Source: Chitinophagaceae bacterium | Lineage (GTDB): Bacteria; Bacteroidota; Bacteroidia; Chitinophagales; Chitinophagaceae | Length of the DNA: 64,000 bases | NCBI GenBank assembly: GCA_028288585.1 | Contig: JAQBNL010000017.1 | Span: 1 to 64,000 of the forward strand | Direction: 5' to 3' | Part shown: piece by piece, positions 44,609-53,746 of the stretch | Numbering within the stretch: position 1 is the first letter of the stretch | Layout of the letters: each line of letters starts with the position of its first letter | Translations under genes and position numbers: made by a program | The notes under the pieces: model-generated | The model's input: the letters and a program-made list of their open reading frames with translations, nothing else | What the model was told of the DNA's origin: nothing | The model's database searches: none

Positions 44609-45580
44609 ATGGCAGCTTCTTTTAAAATAAAACGGTTACGCACCATTTACATCCTATATTGGTTTTTACTTACGTATATTATTGCTGCACTTGTTTGGTG
44701 GTTCATTGCTTTAAGCCAGCAAAACAAAATGATGACGGATTATAAGCTTGGCGAGTTAAATACTGCGGAGCAGGGTTATCAAAAACAGGTAAACAAAATA
44801 AACGAAGAGAAGCGCAGGAAGACGGGGCAGTACATAGGAGAAGGTGTAACCTTTTTTTTACTTATTGTTGTAGGCGCCGTAGTGGTGTTTAGAGCTGTGC
44901 GCCGGCAATTTAAACAATCGCAGCAGCAGCAGAATTTTATGATGGCAATAACCCATGAGTTAAAAACTCCTATAGCTATTGCCAAGTTAAATCTTGAAAC
45001 CCTGCAGAAACATAAGCTGCCTGAAGAACAGCAACAACAGCTTATATCCAACACACTGCAGGAAGCAGGGCGGCTAAACACGCTTTGTAATAATTTATTG
45101 CTCGCAAGCAAAATAGAATCGGGTGATTATGAAATAACCACTGAAAAAATTGATGTTGGTGAACTGGTTACAGAAAGCGTAAATGATTTTACTATGCGTT
45201 TTCCAAAAAGAAATATTGATTTGAATGTATCGTCGGGTATTTACTTAACAGGAGACAGGCTGTTGTTACAGATGGCAGTAAATAATCTTATAGATAATGC
45301 AATAAAATATTCCGGTAAAGAAGAAAAAGTTGAGGTAAGTGTAAAAAAAGAAAATGATGAAGTAAGGCTTTTAATTAAAGATGAGGGCAAGGGAATTCCG
45401 GATGATGAAAAGAATAAAGTCTTTATTAAATTTTACCGTGTAGGAAATTTGCACACCAAAGAGGCAAAGGGCACCGGGCTTGGTTTATATCTTACAAAAA
45501 AAATTGTTGAGCAACATAACGGTCACATCCTCCTGGCGGATAATGAACCCCGGGGAAGTATTTTTGAAGTTAAATTATAA
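44609..45580 (+). CDS. Sensor histidine kinase
   Basis: 323 residues from the ATG at 44609 (MAASFKIKRL); the frame opens at a TTG at 44585. Two transmembrane helices (about residues 12-34 and 80-100) bracket a short extracytoplasmic segment. The H-box ITHELKTPIA has the phospho-acceptor His near residue 115. The ATPase domain has N-box NLIDNAIKYS, DEGKGIP and GTGLGLYL. The response regulator gene follows one base after the stop, so the two form a standard two-component system. The signal is unknown. Confidence 0.92.
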   Translation: MAASFKIKRLRTIYILYWFLLTYIIAALVWWFIALSQQNKMMTDYKLGELNTAEQGYQKQVNKINEEKRRKTGQYIGEGVTFFLLIVVGAVVVFRAVRRQFKQSQQQQNFMMAITHELKTPIAIAKLNLETLQKHKLPEEQQQQLISNTLQEAGRLNTLCNNLLLASKIESGDYEITTEKIDVGELVTESVNDFTMRFPKRNIDLNVSSGIYLTGDRLLLQMAVNNLIDNAIKYSGKEEKVEVSVKKENDEVRLLIKDEGKGIPDDEKNKVFIKFYRVGNLHTKEAKGTGLGLYLTKKIVEQHNGHILLADNEPRGSIFEVKL

Positions 45581-45581
45581 T

Positions 45582-46283
45582 ATGCCGGAAAAAAAGCTTT
45601 CCATATTATTAGTAGAGGATGAGGAAAATTTACACGAAGCGCTGAAATTAAATTTGGAGCTGGAAGGCTATGAAGTTACCTCGGCGTACGATGGACCGCA
45701 GGCTTTAAAGGCTGTACAGAATGAATATTTTGATTTGATAATTCTTGATGTTATGCTCCCGGAACTGGATGGGATAAGTGTAAGCGAAAACATCCGGCTG
45801 CAGGGAAATGAAGTGCCTATTTTAATATTGAGTGCAAAAAACAGCAGCGCCGACCGGGTATTAGGATTAAAAAAAGGTGCTGACGATTATCTTACCAAGC
45901 CTTTCAATCTTGAAGAATTGTTGCTGCGTGTAAATAAACTGATACATAAGAGCAGGCGAATCTCAAAGGAGCATGTTGCAGATGAATATAATTTTGGCAA
46001 GAACAATATTAATTTTAAAGCGCTGGAGGGAACGAATAAACAAGGCAAAAAAATAGCTCTTACAAAAAAGGAAGCGATGTTGCTTAAGCTCTTGATAGAA
46101 AATAAAAATGAAGTGGTGCCAAGAGAAAAGATACTGCAGGCTGTATGGGGCTATAATGTATACCCTACTACCCGGACAATTGACAATTTTATTTTAAACT
46201 TCAGAAAGTATTTTGAAGATGACAGCCGTAATCCAAAATATTTTCATTCAGTTAGAAGCATTGGATATAAGTTTACAGACTGA
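45582..46283 (+). CDS. OmpR-family response regulator
   Basis: 233 residues from the ATG at 45582, immediately after the kinase stop; the longer frame overlaps the kinase. The receiver domain has the acidic pair in LLVEDEE, phospho-acceptor Asp56 (LIILDVMLPELDG) and Lys106 (DYLTKPF). The C-terminal winged helix includes NEVVPREKILQAVWG and RTIDNFILNFRKYFE, ending in the HSVRSIGYKF wing. Partner of the kinase just upstream. Target genes are not evident. Confidence 0.94.
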   Translation: MPEKKLSILLVEDEENLHEALKLNLELEGYEVTSAYDGPQALKAVQNEYFDLIILDVMLPELDGISVSENIRLQGNEVPILILSAKNSSADRVLGLKKGADDYLTKPFNLEELLLRVNKLIHKSRRISKEHVADEYNFGKNNINFKALEGTNKQGKKIALTKKEAMLLKLLIENKNEVVPREKILQAVWGYNVYPTTRTIDNFILNFRKYFEDDSRNPKYFHSVRSIGYKFTD

Positions 46284-46339
46284 GTCATTTGTGAAAGTAT
46301 AGACGTCATATCTCACGTTTGTCGTTTCACGCTTTAATC

Positions 46340-48271
46340 TTAGCAGATTTGTTTATCAAGCAGAGAAACTACTTCGCTTGCCTTTTCATATACTTGCTGC
46401 ATTTGCGTTTCAGATGAAACAGGAGCATACAGGTTAAGCTCTATATCTTCCAGTAAAGAGTTCACCAACAAAGTTGTACCAACGCCAACGTTGCATTTAT
46501 CCATGCGTTCATTAATTTTTTTCTTCGTTAGTTCGTCAGCAGCAACTTCTAATTTTTCAGATAAATATTTGTGCAACGAAACATCCAGTACTTTATAAAA
46601 GTCGCCGGTATCACCTTCTGAAAGTTTTTCTTCTGCGTCTGCCAAAGGATTCGAAGGAATAATAAATTCATTTATTTCTTCAGCCTTATTTTCAGGAGTA
46701 TTTGTTTGTACAATGCTTTCAATTAACGCATCCTTCTTCTTTCTCTTATTTCGTAAAAACAATATCATTAACAGGGAGAAAAACACTGCCCCTCCAATTA
46801 TATAAAAGCGATAAGTATAAAGAGAGTCATAGTTTTTATTTTCCACTTTAGTATTAGTATTGATAGCCACTTTTTGAGAATTGCCTGTTCCTTTTACAAC
46901 ATGAATGGAAAGAGGTTGCGTATTTAGTATTTTATAAGATTGTGTGGCAACATCAAAATAGGAAAAATTAATTGCAGGAATAGTATAGTCCCCGGGATTG
47001 GAAACTGTGAATGGGTAAATAAATACTTTATCCCCCTTCATCGGCACACTAAACTTATCTAAATTTTCTGAAGACTTTGATTCAAATCCTTCGATACCCT
47101 GCGGCCACAGTACATTCGGTGCGTTTACCAGCTGTATATTTCCTGCGCCGGAAATAATAACTTTTAATGACCCTGCATCATCTGTTGTGATATTATTTTT
47201 CTCAAGGCCCGCAACAATTTTAAAATTACCTACAGCGCCTTTAAATGAGGCAGGTTTATTTGCGTCAGGTAATGGCTTTACAACAATATTCAATGTATCG
47301 CATGTTACTGTTATTACCTGTTGTTCCGTTGCATTGCCGGGTGCATTCTCTTCGGCAAAATCACGAAGCATATCATAAAAAATATCTCCCTTTCTTTTAC
47401 CTGCATATTCAGCTTTTAAAAAAGTTATTGTGTTCTTAACTTCCACAGGCTCTAAATTTAATTTACCCGCCTGCAATGGATACAACTGTACTCTTCTCAA
47501 TGTATAAACATTGTATTCTCTCCCGTTATACTTTTCTGTTCTTAGGGTAAAATTATCGGGCATCTCCAGCTCACTAACTGAAAACCCATTGAATGAAGGA
47601 GCCTTTACAACATTGGATTCGGATTTTAACCTTGTATATAATTTATACGTAGCAATAATGGGCTCACCTACATAACAGCTTTTTTTACTTGCCTCAATTT
47701 TAATAAAGAGATTTCTCCTGATTTTCTCTGCCACATTCTCACCTTTTTGAATGATATAATCGTCAAACTGGTGTGATACAGGCTCCGAGGGAAAATCAAG
47801 CGTAATATTACCAAACGGCGATAGAAGAGAATTGCCCCCGGTACCCCTATTTGAAGATTTGGAATTAGTTACCTGTATGCTCAATGGATTGGAGCGATAT
47901 TCTTTACCATCAGCTTTTGCGGTTGCGGAGCCGATGGTAAAGTTGCCGGTAGCCAATGGCTGTAATACAAAACCAACGGAAAGCGATTGCTTTATGCTTC
48001 CATTGATATTGCTCATGCTGCTTTGATGATTAGGGCCGCTTACAACAGTAAAATTTTTAAAAGAAGGTGGCGTTATGGCTTCAACATTAGCAGCATTTTC
48101 TACAGTGAACTGAACCTGCAGGTAATCATTTTTACCTATAGTTCTGTCATTGGCAGCAGCTAAAAATTTAACCTGTGCAAAAGAAAAAGAAAATAAAAAG
48201 GTAAAAAAAAGTGCAAGGAAATATTTAGAAACCCTCCTGAAAATAACAGCATGTAAATTTTTATCCATCAC
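46340..48271 (-). CDS. batD: BatD family protein
   Basis: 643 residues. A signal peptide (ending FSFAQVK) precedes several immunoglobulin-like beta domains (VQFTVENAANVEAITPPSF, VGEPIIATYKLY). A transmembrane helix near residue 490-508 (FYIIGGAVFFSLLMILFL) and a cytoplasmic helical tail follow. This is the oxygen-tolerance/aerotolerance protein BatD layout. In Bacteroidota it normally accompanies batA/B/C and a MoxR ATPase, none of which are adjacent here, so this copy is detached from the usual cluster. Confidence 0.82.
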   Translation of the reverse strand: MMDKNLHAVIFRRVSKYFLALFFTFLFSFSFAQVKFLAAANDRTIGKNDYLQVQFTVENAANVEAITPPSFKNFTVVSGPNHQSSMSNINGSIKQSLSVGFVLQPLATGNFTIGSATAKADGKEYRSNPLSIQVTNSKSSNRGTGGNSLLSPFGNITLDFPSEPVSHQFDDYIIQKGENVAEKIRRNLFIKIEASKKSCYVGEPIIATYKLYTRLKSESNVVKAPSFNGFSVSELEMPDNFTLRTEKYNGREYNVYTLRRVQLYPLQAGKLNLEPVEVKNTITFLKAEYAGKRKGDIFYDMLRDFAEENAPGNATEQQVITVTCDTLNIVVKPLPDANKPASFKGAVGNFKIVAGLEKNNITTDDAGSLKVIISGAGNIQLVNAPNVLWPQGIEGFESKSSENLDKFSVPMKGDKVFIYPFTVSNPGDYTIPAINFSYFDVATQSYKILNTQPLSIHVVKGTGNSQKVAINTNTKVENKNYDSLYTYRFYIIGGAVFFSLLMILFLRNKRKKKDALIESIVQTNTPENKAEEINEFIIPSNPLADAEEKLSEGDTGDFYKVLDVSLHKYLSEKLEVAADELTKKKINERMDKCNVGVGTTLLVNSLLEDIELNLYAPVSSETQMQQVYEKASEVVSLLDKQIC

Positions 48272-48342
48272 TCATCTTTAAAATGCAAATTTAACCTATA
48301 ATAAAAAGTTGAAAAATAAGAGGATGTTAAAAAAGGTTAATC

Positions 48343-49044
48343 TCATATATCTCCCAATAGCGGGCGTATCACAATATCTTCAACACAGGCCTGCGGGGAT
48401 AATTTAGAACTGTTAAAAATAACATCTGCAATGTCTGAAGCTTCCATTATTCTTGATTCGGCTACCCCGCTTTCATACCATGATGAAGTATATACGGCCC
48501 CGGGGTAAACCGTGGTAACCTTTATATTATATGGCTTTAATTCTTCCCTTAAATTTTTACTGAACCCCATTAATGCGAATTTGCTTATACTATACGAGCC
48601 TCCATTGTCATATGCTTTTAGTGCTGCAATTGAACACATATTAAAAATGTGTCCCTGCTTTTTATCCATCATAGCCGGCAGCAGGGTTCTTGTTAAATTA
48701 TAAGCAGCGTATAAATTAATGGCTATCATTTTTTCAAGCAATCCATCTTCTTCATTATAAATACTGCCGGGAAGAAATTGTCCTGCATTATTTATTAAGA
48801 TATCTACCTGGCTGGTTTGTTGTAAAACCCAGTTGCCAAATTCCTGCGCTGATTTTTTCTCACTAAGGTCTGTGGGGAAATAAAATACTTTACAATTGTA
48901 TTTTGCCTCCAGTTCTTTGGCTGTCTCAGAAAGTTCTTTTTCATTTCTTGCACAGATAAATAAATTATTTTTTTCTGCAGCAAATCTTTCAGCAGTTGCC
49001 TTTCCCATTCCTTTACCTGCCCCTGTTATTACCACATTCATCAT
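48343..49044 (-). CDS. Short-chain dehydrogenase/reductase (SDR)
   Basis: 233 residues. The cofactor motif TGAGKGMGKATAE lies at the N-terminus, with INNAGQF and the catalytic Ser...Tyr-x3-Lys (CSIAAL followed by SYSISKFALMG); PGAVYTSSW follows. A classical SDR using NAD(P)H; substrate unknown. Two ATG codons in tandem (49044, 49041) could both serve as start. It is divergent from the HAD gene with almost no spacer. Confidence 0.88.
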   Translation of the reverse strand: MMNVVITGAGKGMGKATAERFAAEKNNLFICARNEKELSETAKELEAKYNCKVFYFPTDLSEKKSAQEFGNWVLQQTSQVDILINNAGQFLPGSIYNEEDGLLEKMIAINLYAAYNLTRTLLPAMMDKKQGHIFNMCSIAALKAYDNGGSYSISKFALMGFSKNLREELKPYNIKVTTVYPGAVYTSSWYESGVAESRIMEASDIADVIFNSSKLSPQACVEDIVIRPLLGDI

Positions 49045-49054
49045 TATTATTATT

Positions 49055-49816
49055 TTGAGTTGTAAATTTGCGGCTTCTTCTTACAAATCTAAATCTAAAA
49101 ATATCAATCTGAAACCATCTATTAAATACAGGCATTTATTTTTTGACCTTGACCATACACTTTGGGATTTTGATACGAATGCCAAAGAAGCATTGGATGA
49201 ATTATATCAGCATTTCAAATTAAAAGAACTTGCCATCTCTTCCTTTGATGAATTTTATACCACTTATCTCCATCACAATGCAATTATCTGGGACAGGTAC
49301 CACAAAGGATTTATAACTGCGGATGAACTGAAATGGAAGCGCATGCAGCGTACCCTGCTCGATTTTAAAATAGGAGATGAAGTGTTGGCAAAAGATATGA
49401 GCACTAAATTTTTAGAGATATTGCCTACCAAAAAACAATTGTTTGATTATACTACCGAGATACTGGATTATCTCCTTGATAAAAAATACATACTACATCT
49501 TTTAACCAATGGGTTTGATAAAACACAATGGAGTAAGATAACCAACTCCGATATTGCAAAGTATTTTACAAACGTTATTACATCGGAAATTTCAAGCTGT
49601 ATAAAACCCTCAAAAGAAATGTTTGAATTTGCGATTAACAAGGCAGGGGCACAGTTACATGAAAGCATTATGATAGGGGATAATCTTGATGCCGATATAC
49701 AGGGAGCCATTAATGCAGGGATGGACAGCATTTTTGTAAATCATATCAATGCAACTACTACACTAACGCCAACTTATACTATTCATCATTTGAGGGAGCT
49801 GGAAGATATCCTGTAA
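49055..49816 (+). CDS. YjjG-type HAD hydrolase (noncanonical pyrimidine nucleotidase), no ATG start
   Basis: HAD motif I is FFDLDHTLWDF with its nucleophilic Asp; LLTNGFDKTQW is motif II, IKPSKEMF carries the motif III lysine, and MIGDNLDADIQGA is motif IV. The order and the WDF after motif I fit YjjG nucleotidases, which remove phosphate from modified pyrimidine nucleotides. No ATG lies near the conserved start; TTG at 49055 is the nearest standard start (253 residues). CTG at 49109 and ATT at 49121 would give the family-typical beginning. An ATG at 48896 lies inside the divergent SDR gene and is unlikely. Confidence 0.85.
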   Translation: MSCKFAASSYKSKSKNINLKPSIKYRHLFFDLDHTLWDFDTNAKEALDELYQHFKLKELAISSFDEFYTTYLHHNAIIWDRYHKGFITADELKWKRMQRTLLDFKIGDEVLAKDMSTKFLEILPTKKQLFDYTTEILDYLLDKKYILHLLTNGFDKTQWSKITNSDIAKYFTNVITSEISSCIKPSKEMFEFAINKAGAQLHESIMIGDNLDADIQGAINAGMDSIFVNHINATTTLTPTYTIHHLRELEDIL

Positions 49817-49858
49817 AAAATTTACTCCTCCCAAAGCTTTGGGAGGAGTAAATTTTTT
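49815..49858. terminator. 44-bp perfect palindrome, bidirectional terminator
   Basis: Two 22-base arms are exact complements meeting at CAAAGCTTTG, with A6 at left and T6 at right. It overlaps the HAD stop codon region and also faces the cysteine-rich mini-gene on the minus strand. Confidence 0.93.
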
Positions 49859-49871
49859 ACGCTGTGAGCAG

Positions 49872-50036
49872 CTATATCTTTGCTGTTTTACCTTTTTGCG
49901 CTATTTTATCTTTTTCCTTGTCTTTGCAATAGGTACTTCCTTTTTTACAACACTTTTTTCCGCATTTTTTATCCTGCGCAAATGAAACACCGCTAACCAA
50001 TAAAGCCGCAGTTGCTAACATCAAAACTTTCTTCAT
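49872..50036 (-). CDS. Small secreted cysteine/lysine-rich peptide
   Basis: 54 residues: a clear signal peptide (MKKVLMLATAALLVSGVSFA, cut before QD), then a mature part of about 34 residues dominated by Lys and containing four cysteines in the pattern C-x3-CC-x6-C (CGKKCCKKGSTYC). It ends at the palindromic terminator and starts about 90 bases beyond the psd stop, with its own apparent unit. I do not recognise a family; the cysteines could bind metal or form disulfides. Confidence 0.65.
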   Translation of the reverse strand: MKKVLMLATAALLVSGVSFAQDKKCGKKCCKKGSTYCKDKEKDKIAQKGKTAKI

Positions 50037-50127
50037 AATAATTTGTTTTGTGATTTAGATTATAAATATAAACTGTATTACCAAGTGCAACAACTTGAAA
50101 TTGTTAAACATTATTGTGTAAACATTA

Positions 50128-50784
50128 TTAAATAGTTGCTAATACAGTAACTCCGCCTTTCACTACCTGGTTAAGCTTCACATCAATGGTTGTATCTATT
50201 GGCAAAAGCACATCTACCCTGCTTCCGAATTTTATAAATCCCATTTCCGCTCCCTGTGTAACCTGTTGCCCTACCTGTAAATAATTTACTATTCTCTTTG
50301 CCACGGCGCCGGCAATTTGTTTAACTAAAATTAGGGCAGCATCATTTTTTATAACTACTGAATGCCTTTCATTCTCTGTTGAAGATTTGGGGTTCCATGC
50401 CACCAAATATTTTCCTTTATGATATTGGCTGTATAACACTTCGCCACTCATTGGAATGCGGTTAATATGTACATTGGCCGGGCTCATAAAAATTGAAATC
50501 TGTAACCGCTTATCATTAAAATATTCAGTATCAAAAATTTCTTCTATCACTACTACTTTGCCATCTGCGGGGCAAATTATTTGCGGATGGCTAATGGTAA
50601 GATTCCTTTTCGGAGAACGGAAAAATGAAACGATGAAAAGGAATACAATAATGCTTGCAATTATAATTATCCATGTTGTAAGCGGCATTATTTCACTTAG
50701 ATAGTAAAAAAAACTGGTATTGATAAGCCCCAGTAAAACTGCAGTAATGATAATGGTTCTATATCCTTCTTTATGGATCTTCAT
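50128..50784 (-). CDS. psd: Phosphatidylserine decarboxylase family protein
   Basis: 218 residues, the short Psd class. An N-terminal hydrophobic segment (two helices, about residues 12-55) is followed by ICPADGKVV, VHINRIPMSGEV and ERHSVVIKN. The self-cleavage site is GFIKFGSRVDVLLP; chain cleavage before the Ser of the GS pair creates the pyruvoyl group. It makes phosphatidylethanolamine from phosphatidylserine at the inner membrane. It lies downstream of cdsA, so two lipid-synthesis steps are encoded together, and it has its own -7 element. Confidence 0.92.
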   Translation of the reverse strand: MKIHKEGYRTIIITAVLLGLINTSFFYYLSEIMPLTTWIIIIASIIVFLFIVSFFRSPKRNLTISHPQIICPADGKVVVIEEIFDTEYFNDKRLQISIFMSPANVHINRIPMSGEVLYSQYHKGKYLVAWNPKSSTENERHSVVIKNDAALILVKQIAGAVAKRIVNYLQVGQQVTQGAEMGFIKFGSRVDVLLPIDTTIDVKLNQVVKGGVTVLATI

Positions 50785-50802
50785 TTAAAAAAACTTGAAA
50801 CG

Positions 50803-50810
50803 CAAATATA
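50803..50810 (-). promoter_or_regulatory. -7 element of psd
   Basis: TATATTTG on the minus strand, 18 bases before the ATG, in the gap after cdsA. Confidence 0.45.
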
Positions 50811-50831
50811 AACCAGTGCAGGCAGAGATAA

Positions 50832-51515
50832 TTATCTCATAAAAAAATAAACATACAGCCATACAAACGGAATAGCAATCAATAGTGAATCAAACCGGTC
50901 TAAAAAGCCGCCGTGCCCCGGCATTATAGTGCCACTGTCTTTTACCTGCGCCATTCGTTTAAGTTTACTTTCCAAAAGATCGCCGAGGGTTCCGAAGACT
51001 GCACAAATAGAAGGTATAATAATCCTGTCAGTAGTTGAATATGATCTGTTCCATAAGCCAAAAGCAGCCATGATCACTATGCAAAGAATAGCTCCTCCTA
51101 ATGTTCCCTCCCATGTTTTTTTTGCCGAAATTTTTGAGAAAGGAGTTTTTCCTATAAAGGAACCAACAATGTAAGCCATAGTATCATTGATCCAGATAGA
51201 AAAAATAATTGCACATGGTATTACGGGGAAAAAATTATGAAGTGAAATGTGGTAGCTTGACGAAATATAAAATAAATGTATCATCATTAAAACCGGCATA
51301 GTAATATATATTAATCCCGGCAGCAGGTAATATGCAAACTTTTCAGGATCTATCTTTTTTATCAATTTCACAAACTCATACCAGCAACCAAAATGGATAA
51401 CGGTAAATAGAATTATAAAGCTCCACTGATTCCATAGCAACCCTCCAACCATTACAACAGCAAAAATAATTGCGGTTAATGCCCGGGTTTTAAAAGCTTG
51501 CAGGTTAAATGCCAT
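50832..51515 (-). CDS. cdsA: Phosphatidate cytidylyltransferase CdsA
   Basis: 227 residues, polytopic. The CTP-transferase signature is complete near the C-terminus: SKLKRMAQVKDSGTIMPGHG followed by GFLDRFDS. ISAKKTWEGTLGG is upstream. It makes CDP-diacylglycerol from phosphatidic acid and CTP, the precursor consumed on the path leading to the Psd product. It starts 8 bases after the CPBP gene, clearly co-transcribed, and precedes psd. Confidence 0.94.
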   Translation of the reverse strand: MAFNLQAFKTRALTAIIFAVVMVGGLLWNQWSFIILFTVIHFGCWYEFVKLIKKIDPEKFAYYLLPGLIYITMPVLMMIHLFYISSSYHISLHNFFPVIPCAIIFSIWINDTMAYIVGSFIGKTPFSKISAKKTWEGTLGGAILCIVIMAAFGLWNRSYSTTDRIIIPSICAVFGTLGDLLESKLKRMAQVKDSGTIMPGHGGFLDRFDSLLIAIPFVWLYVYFFMR

Positions 51516-51523
51516 GTAATAAA

Positions 51524-52483
51524 CTATGAATTGTTTGCAGTCCAGTTTTGAAACTCGTCATCAGGTGTAATTTCTTCAACATATTGCGACTGTTTAAGTG
51601 CAGAGGTTTGTTTGAATAGCTTAAATAAATAAAGCAACAGCAGCAAGGCAATTGCCCCTGCCCATAATGGAAAATTTTCTTCTATATTTTTATTTTTCAC
51701 ACCATTCATCGTCATTATATACAGTGCTGTAACCTGTATCCCATTAAAAAGAAAATGAAACAGGATATTTAACCATAAGCTGCCACTGTAATAAAATATA
51801 AACCCCAAAACAACTCCCAATGCAAACCTTACCAAAAATCCATAGAACGATAAATGTATAATGCTGAAAATAATACCGGTAAAAATTATAGCAACCCACG
51901 GCCCTTTGAACCATCGGGTAAGTAAATTTTGTAAGCCTCCCCTGAAAAAAGTCTCTTCAAAAATGGCTGGTAATAGCGCAATCACAATTAATGAAATAAT
52001 ATATCGTGAAAATGAATTGATATTTATTAAAGCGGCTTCCTGTGCTTCCCTGGCAAGTTCCATGGCTTTAAATTTTGCCGCCCAGGATTCTGATATGGGA
52101 ATAATTTTATTTAGCTCAGCCAAAGCACCTGATAATGGAAATGTCAGGATCAAAATTCCAATCAGTAATAAAACCTGTTTATAATTAACCCGGAAATTAA
52201 ATCCCAGGTAAGTAAAAGGTTTTCTATAACAGATAGCTGCGAAAAAATGAACAGGTACAAAAAATATAAGAAAGGTAGATACTGCCTGTAAAACCATATT
52301 AACCTTATAGTATTTTGGTTGCAAAATATCTTCTGCCTTTAAGGGAAATGATTCTCCTGTCATCATTGTCCAGATAGCAAACGTTGCCAATGAACCGATC
52401 ACAAGACCGCCACCCGTGAGCCCTAATAAAATAGCCAGTTGTGAAGGGTATTTTACATTTTTAGAGTTATGCTCTAATATCAT
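51524..52483 (-). CDS. CPBP family intramembrane metalloprotease
   Basis: 319 residues with about eight transmembrane helices. The CPBP (ABI/CAAX-protease) motifs are present: EETFFRGGLQ (motif 1, EExxxR), FSIIHLSF (motif 2 His), and HFLFNG (motif 3 HxxxN). Members cleave membrane proteins or act as transport or maturation factors; the target here is unknown. First gene of the minus-strand unit with cdsA and psd. Confidence 0.88.
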   Translation of the reverse strand: MILEHNSKNVKYPSQLAILLGLTGGGLVIGSLATFAIWTMMTGESFPLKAEDILQPKYYKVNMVLQAVSTFLIFFVPVHFFAAICYRKPFTYLGFNFRVNYKQVLLLIGILILTFPLSGALAELNKIIPISESWAAKFKAMELAREAQEAALININSFSRYIISLIVIALLPAIFEETFFRGGLQNLLTRWFKGPWVAIIFTGIIFSIIHLSFYGFLVRFALGVVLGFIFYYSGSLWLNILFHFLFNGIQVTALYIMTMNGVKNKNIEENFPLWAGAIALLLLLYLFKLFKQTSALKQSQYVEEITPDDEFQNWTANNS

Positions 52484-52610
52484 ATCATTAAATTATAAGT
52501 GCGTAAATTTACAGCCATTTTTCATTTACGATGTACCCTGTAAGAAGTACGATGTAAATATATACGTGGATTGACAATTCACAATTCACTTTTCACGTTT
52601 AGAATAACTA

Positions 52611-53648
52611 ATGATCAACATCGGCAACATAACATTACCTGATTTTCCTTTGCTGCTTGCACCAATGGAAGATGTAAGCGATCCGCCATTTCGTGCGGTT
52701 TGTAAAGATAATGGCGCCGACCTGATGTACACTGAATTTATCAGCAGCGAGGGTTTAATAAGAGATGCCATTAAAAGCCGCAAAAAGCTTGACATATTCG
52801 ATTATGAAAAACCTGTAGGCATTCAGATCTTCGGTGGCGATGAAGACAGCCTTGCAATGGCTGCTAAAATTGTTGATGCAACCAATCCCGATCTTCTCGA
52901 TATTAATTTTGGCTGTCCTGTAAAAAAAGTTGCCTGCAAAGGAGCCGGTGCAGGTGTACTAAAAGATATTCCGCTGATGATACGCTTAACGGATGCGGTA
53001 ATTAAAAGCACTCATCTTCCTGTAACTGTAAAAACACGATTGGGATGGGATGATAACACAAAAAATATTGAAGAGGTTGCAGAACGCTTACAGGATATAG
53101 GAATAAAAGCACTTGCCATACATGGAAGAACAAGAACACAAATGTATAAAGGAGAAGCCGACTGGGAACTGATAGCAAGCGTAAAAGAAAATCCGAGAAT
53201 TACGATTCCCATTTTTGGGAACGGGGATATTGATTCACCACAAAAAGCAGTAGCGTATAAAAACAGGTATGGCGTAGATGGAATTATGATAGGACGTGCA
53301 GCTATTGGTTATCCATGGATATTTAATGAAATAAAACATTATGTGGCAACAGGAGAATTGTTAGCTCCGCCAACCATTGAAAAAAGAGTTGAAGTTTGTA
53401 AAAAACATTTAAGAAGATCAGTTGAATGGAAAGGACCTGTTGTTGGCATCAATGAAATGCGCAGGCATTATGCAAATTATCTTAAGGGCATGCCTAACAT
53501 AAAAGAATTCAGAGGCAAACTGGTTACATTAAAAGAGGTGGAAGAAATTGAAACAGTGCTCGATGAAATTATAAACCAATATGCCGGCTACGAATTTGAA
53601 AGAGAGCCGATTGTTCTGCAAAATTATCATGAGCACTGCCCGGTGTAG
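52611..53648 (+). CDS. dusB: tRNA-dihydrouridine synthase DusB
   Basis: 345 residues. FMN-binding TIM barrel with the Dus signatures LAPMEDVSDPPFR, the catalytic-cysteine loop FGCPVKKVACKGAGAG, HGRTRTQMYKG and IFGNGDID with GIMIGRAAIGYPW, then a helical C-terminal RNA-binding domain. It reduces uridine to dihydrouridine in tRNA using NADPH. Length is typical. Divergent from the CPBP unit; no operon partner. Confidence 0.93.
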   Translation: MINIGNITLPDFPLLLAPMEDVSDPPFRAVCKDNGADLMYTEFISSEGLIRDAIKSRKKLDIFDYEKPVGIQIFGGDEDSLAMAAKIVDATNPDLLDINFGCPVKKVACKGAGAGVLKDIPLMIRLTDAVIKSTHLPVTVKTRLGWDDNTKNIEEVAERLQDIGIKALAIHGRTRTQMYKGEADWELIASVKENPRITIPIFGNGDIDSPQKAVAYKNRYGVDGIMIGRAAIGYPWIFNEIKHYVATGELLAPPTIEKRVEVCKKHLRRSVEWKGPVVGINEMRRHYANYLKGMPNIKEFRGKLVTLKEVEEIETVLDEIINQYAGYEFEREPIVLQNYHEHCPV

Positions 53649-53746
53649 CTATATTTTTTTATAACAATAATTCTAACGAATTATACGAATTACGGTTTTC
53701 AGATTTGTGTAAATTCGTGTAATTCGATTTAATTCGTGTTATCATT

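Noticed and set aside
53660-53745. AATTCGTGTAATTCG-like repeats between dusB and the barrel gene
   Set aside because: Short degenerate direct repeats common in AT-rich Bacteroidota gaps; no regular spacing, not CRISPR.
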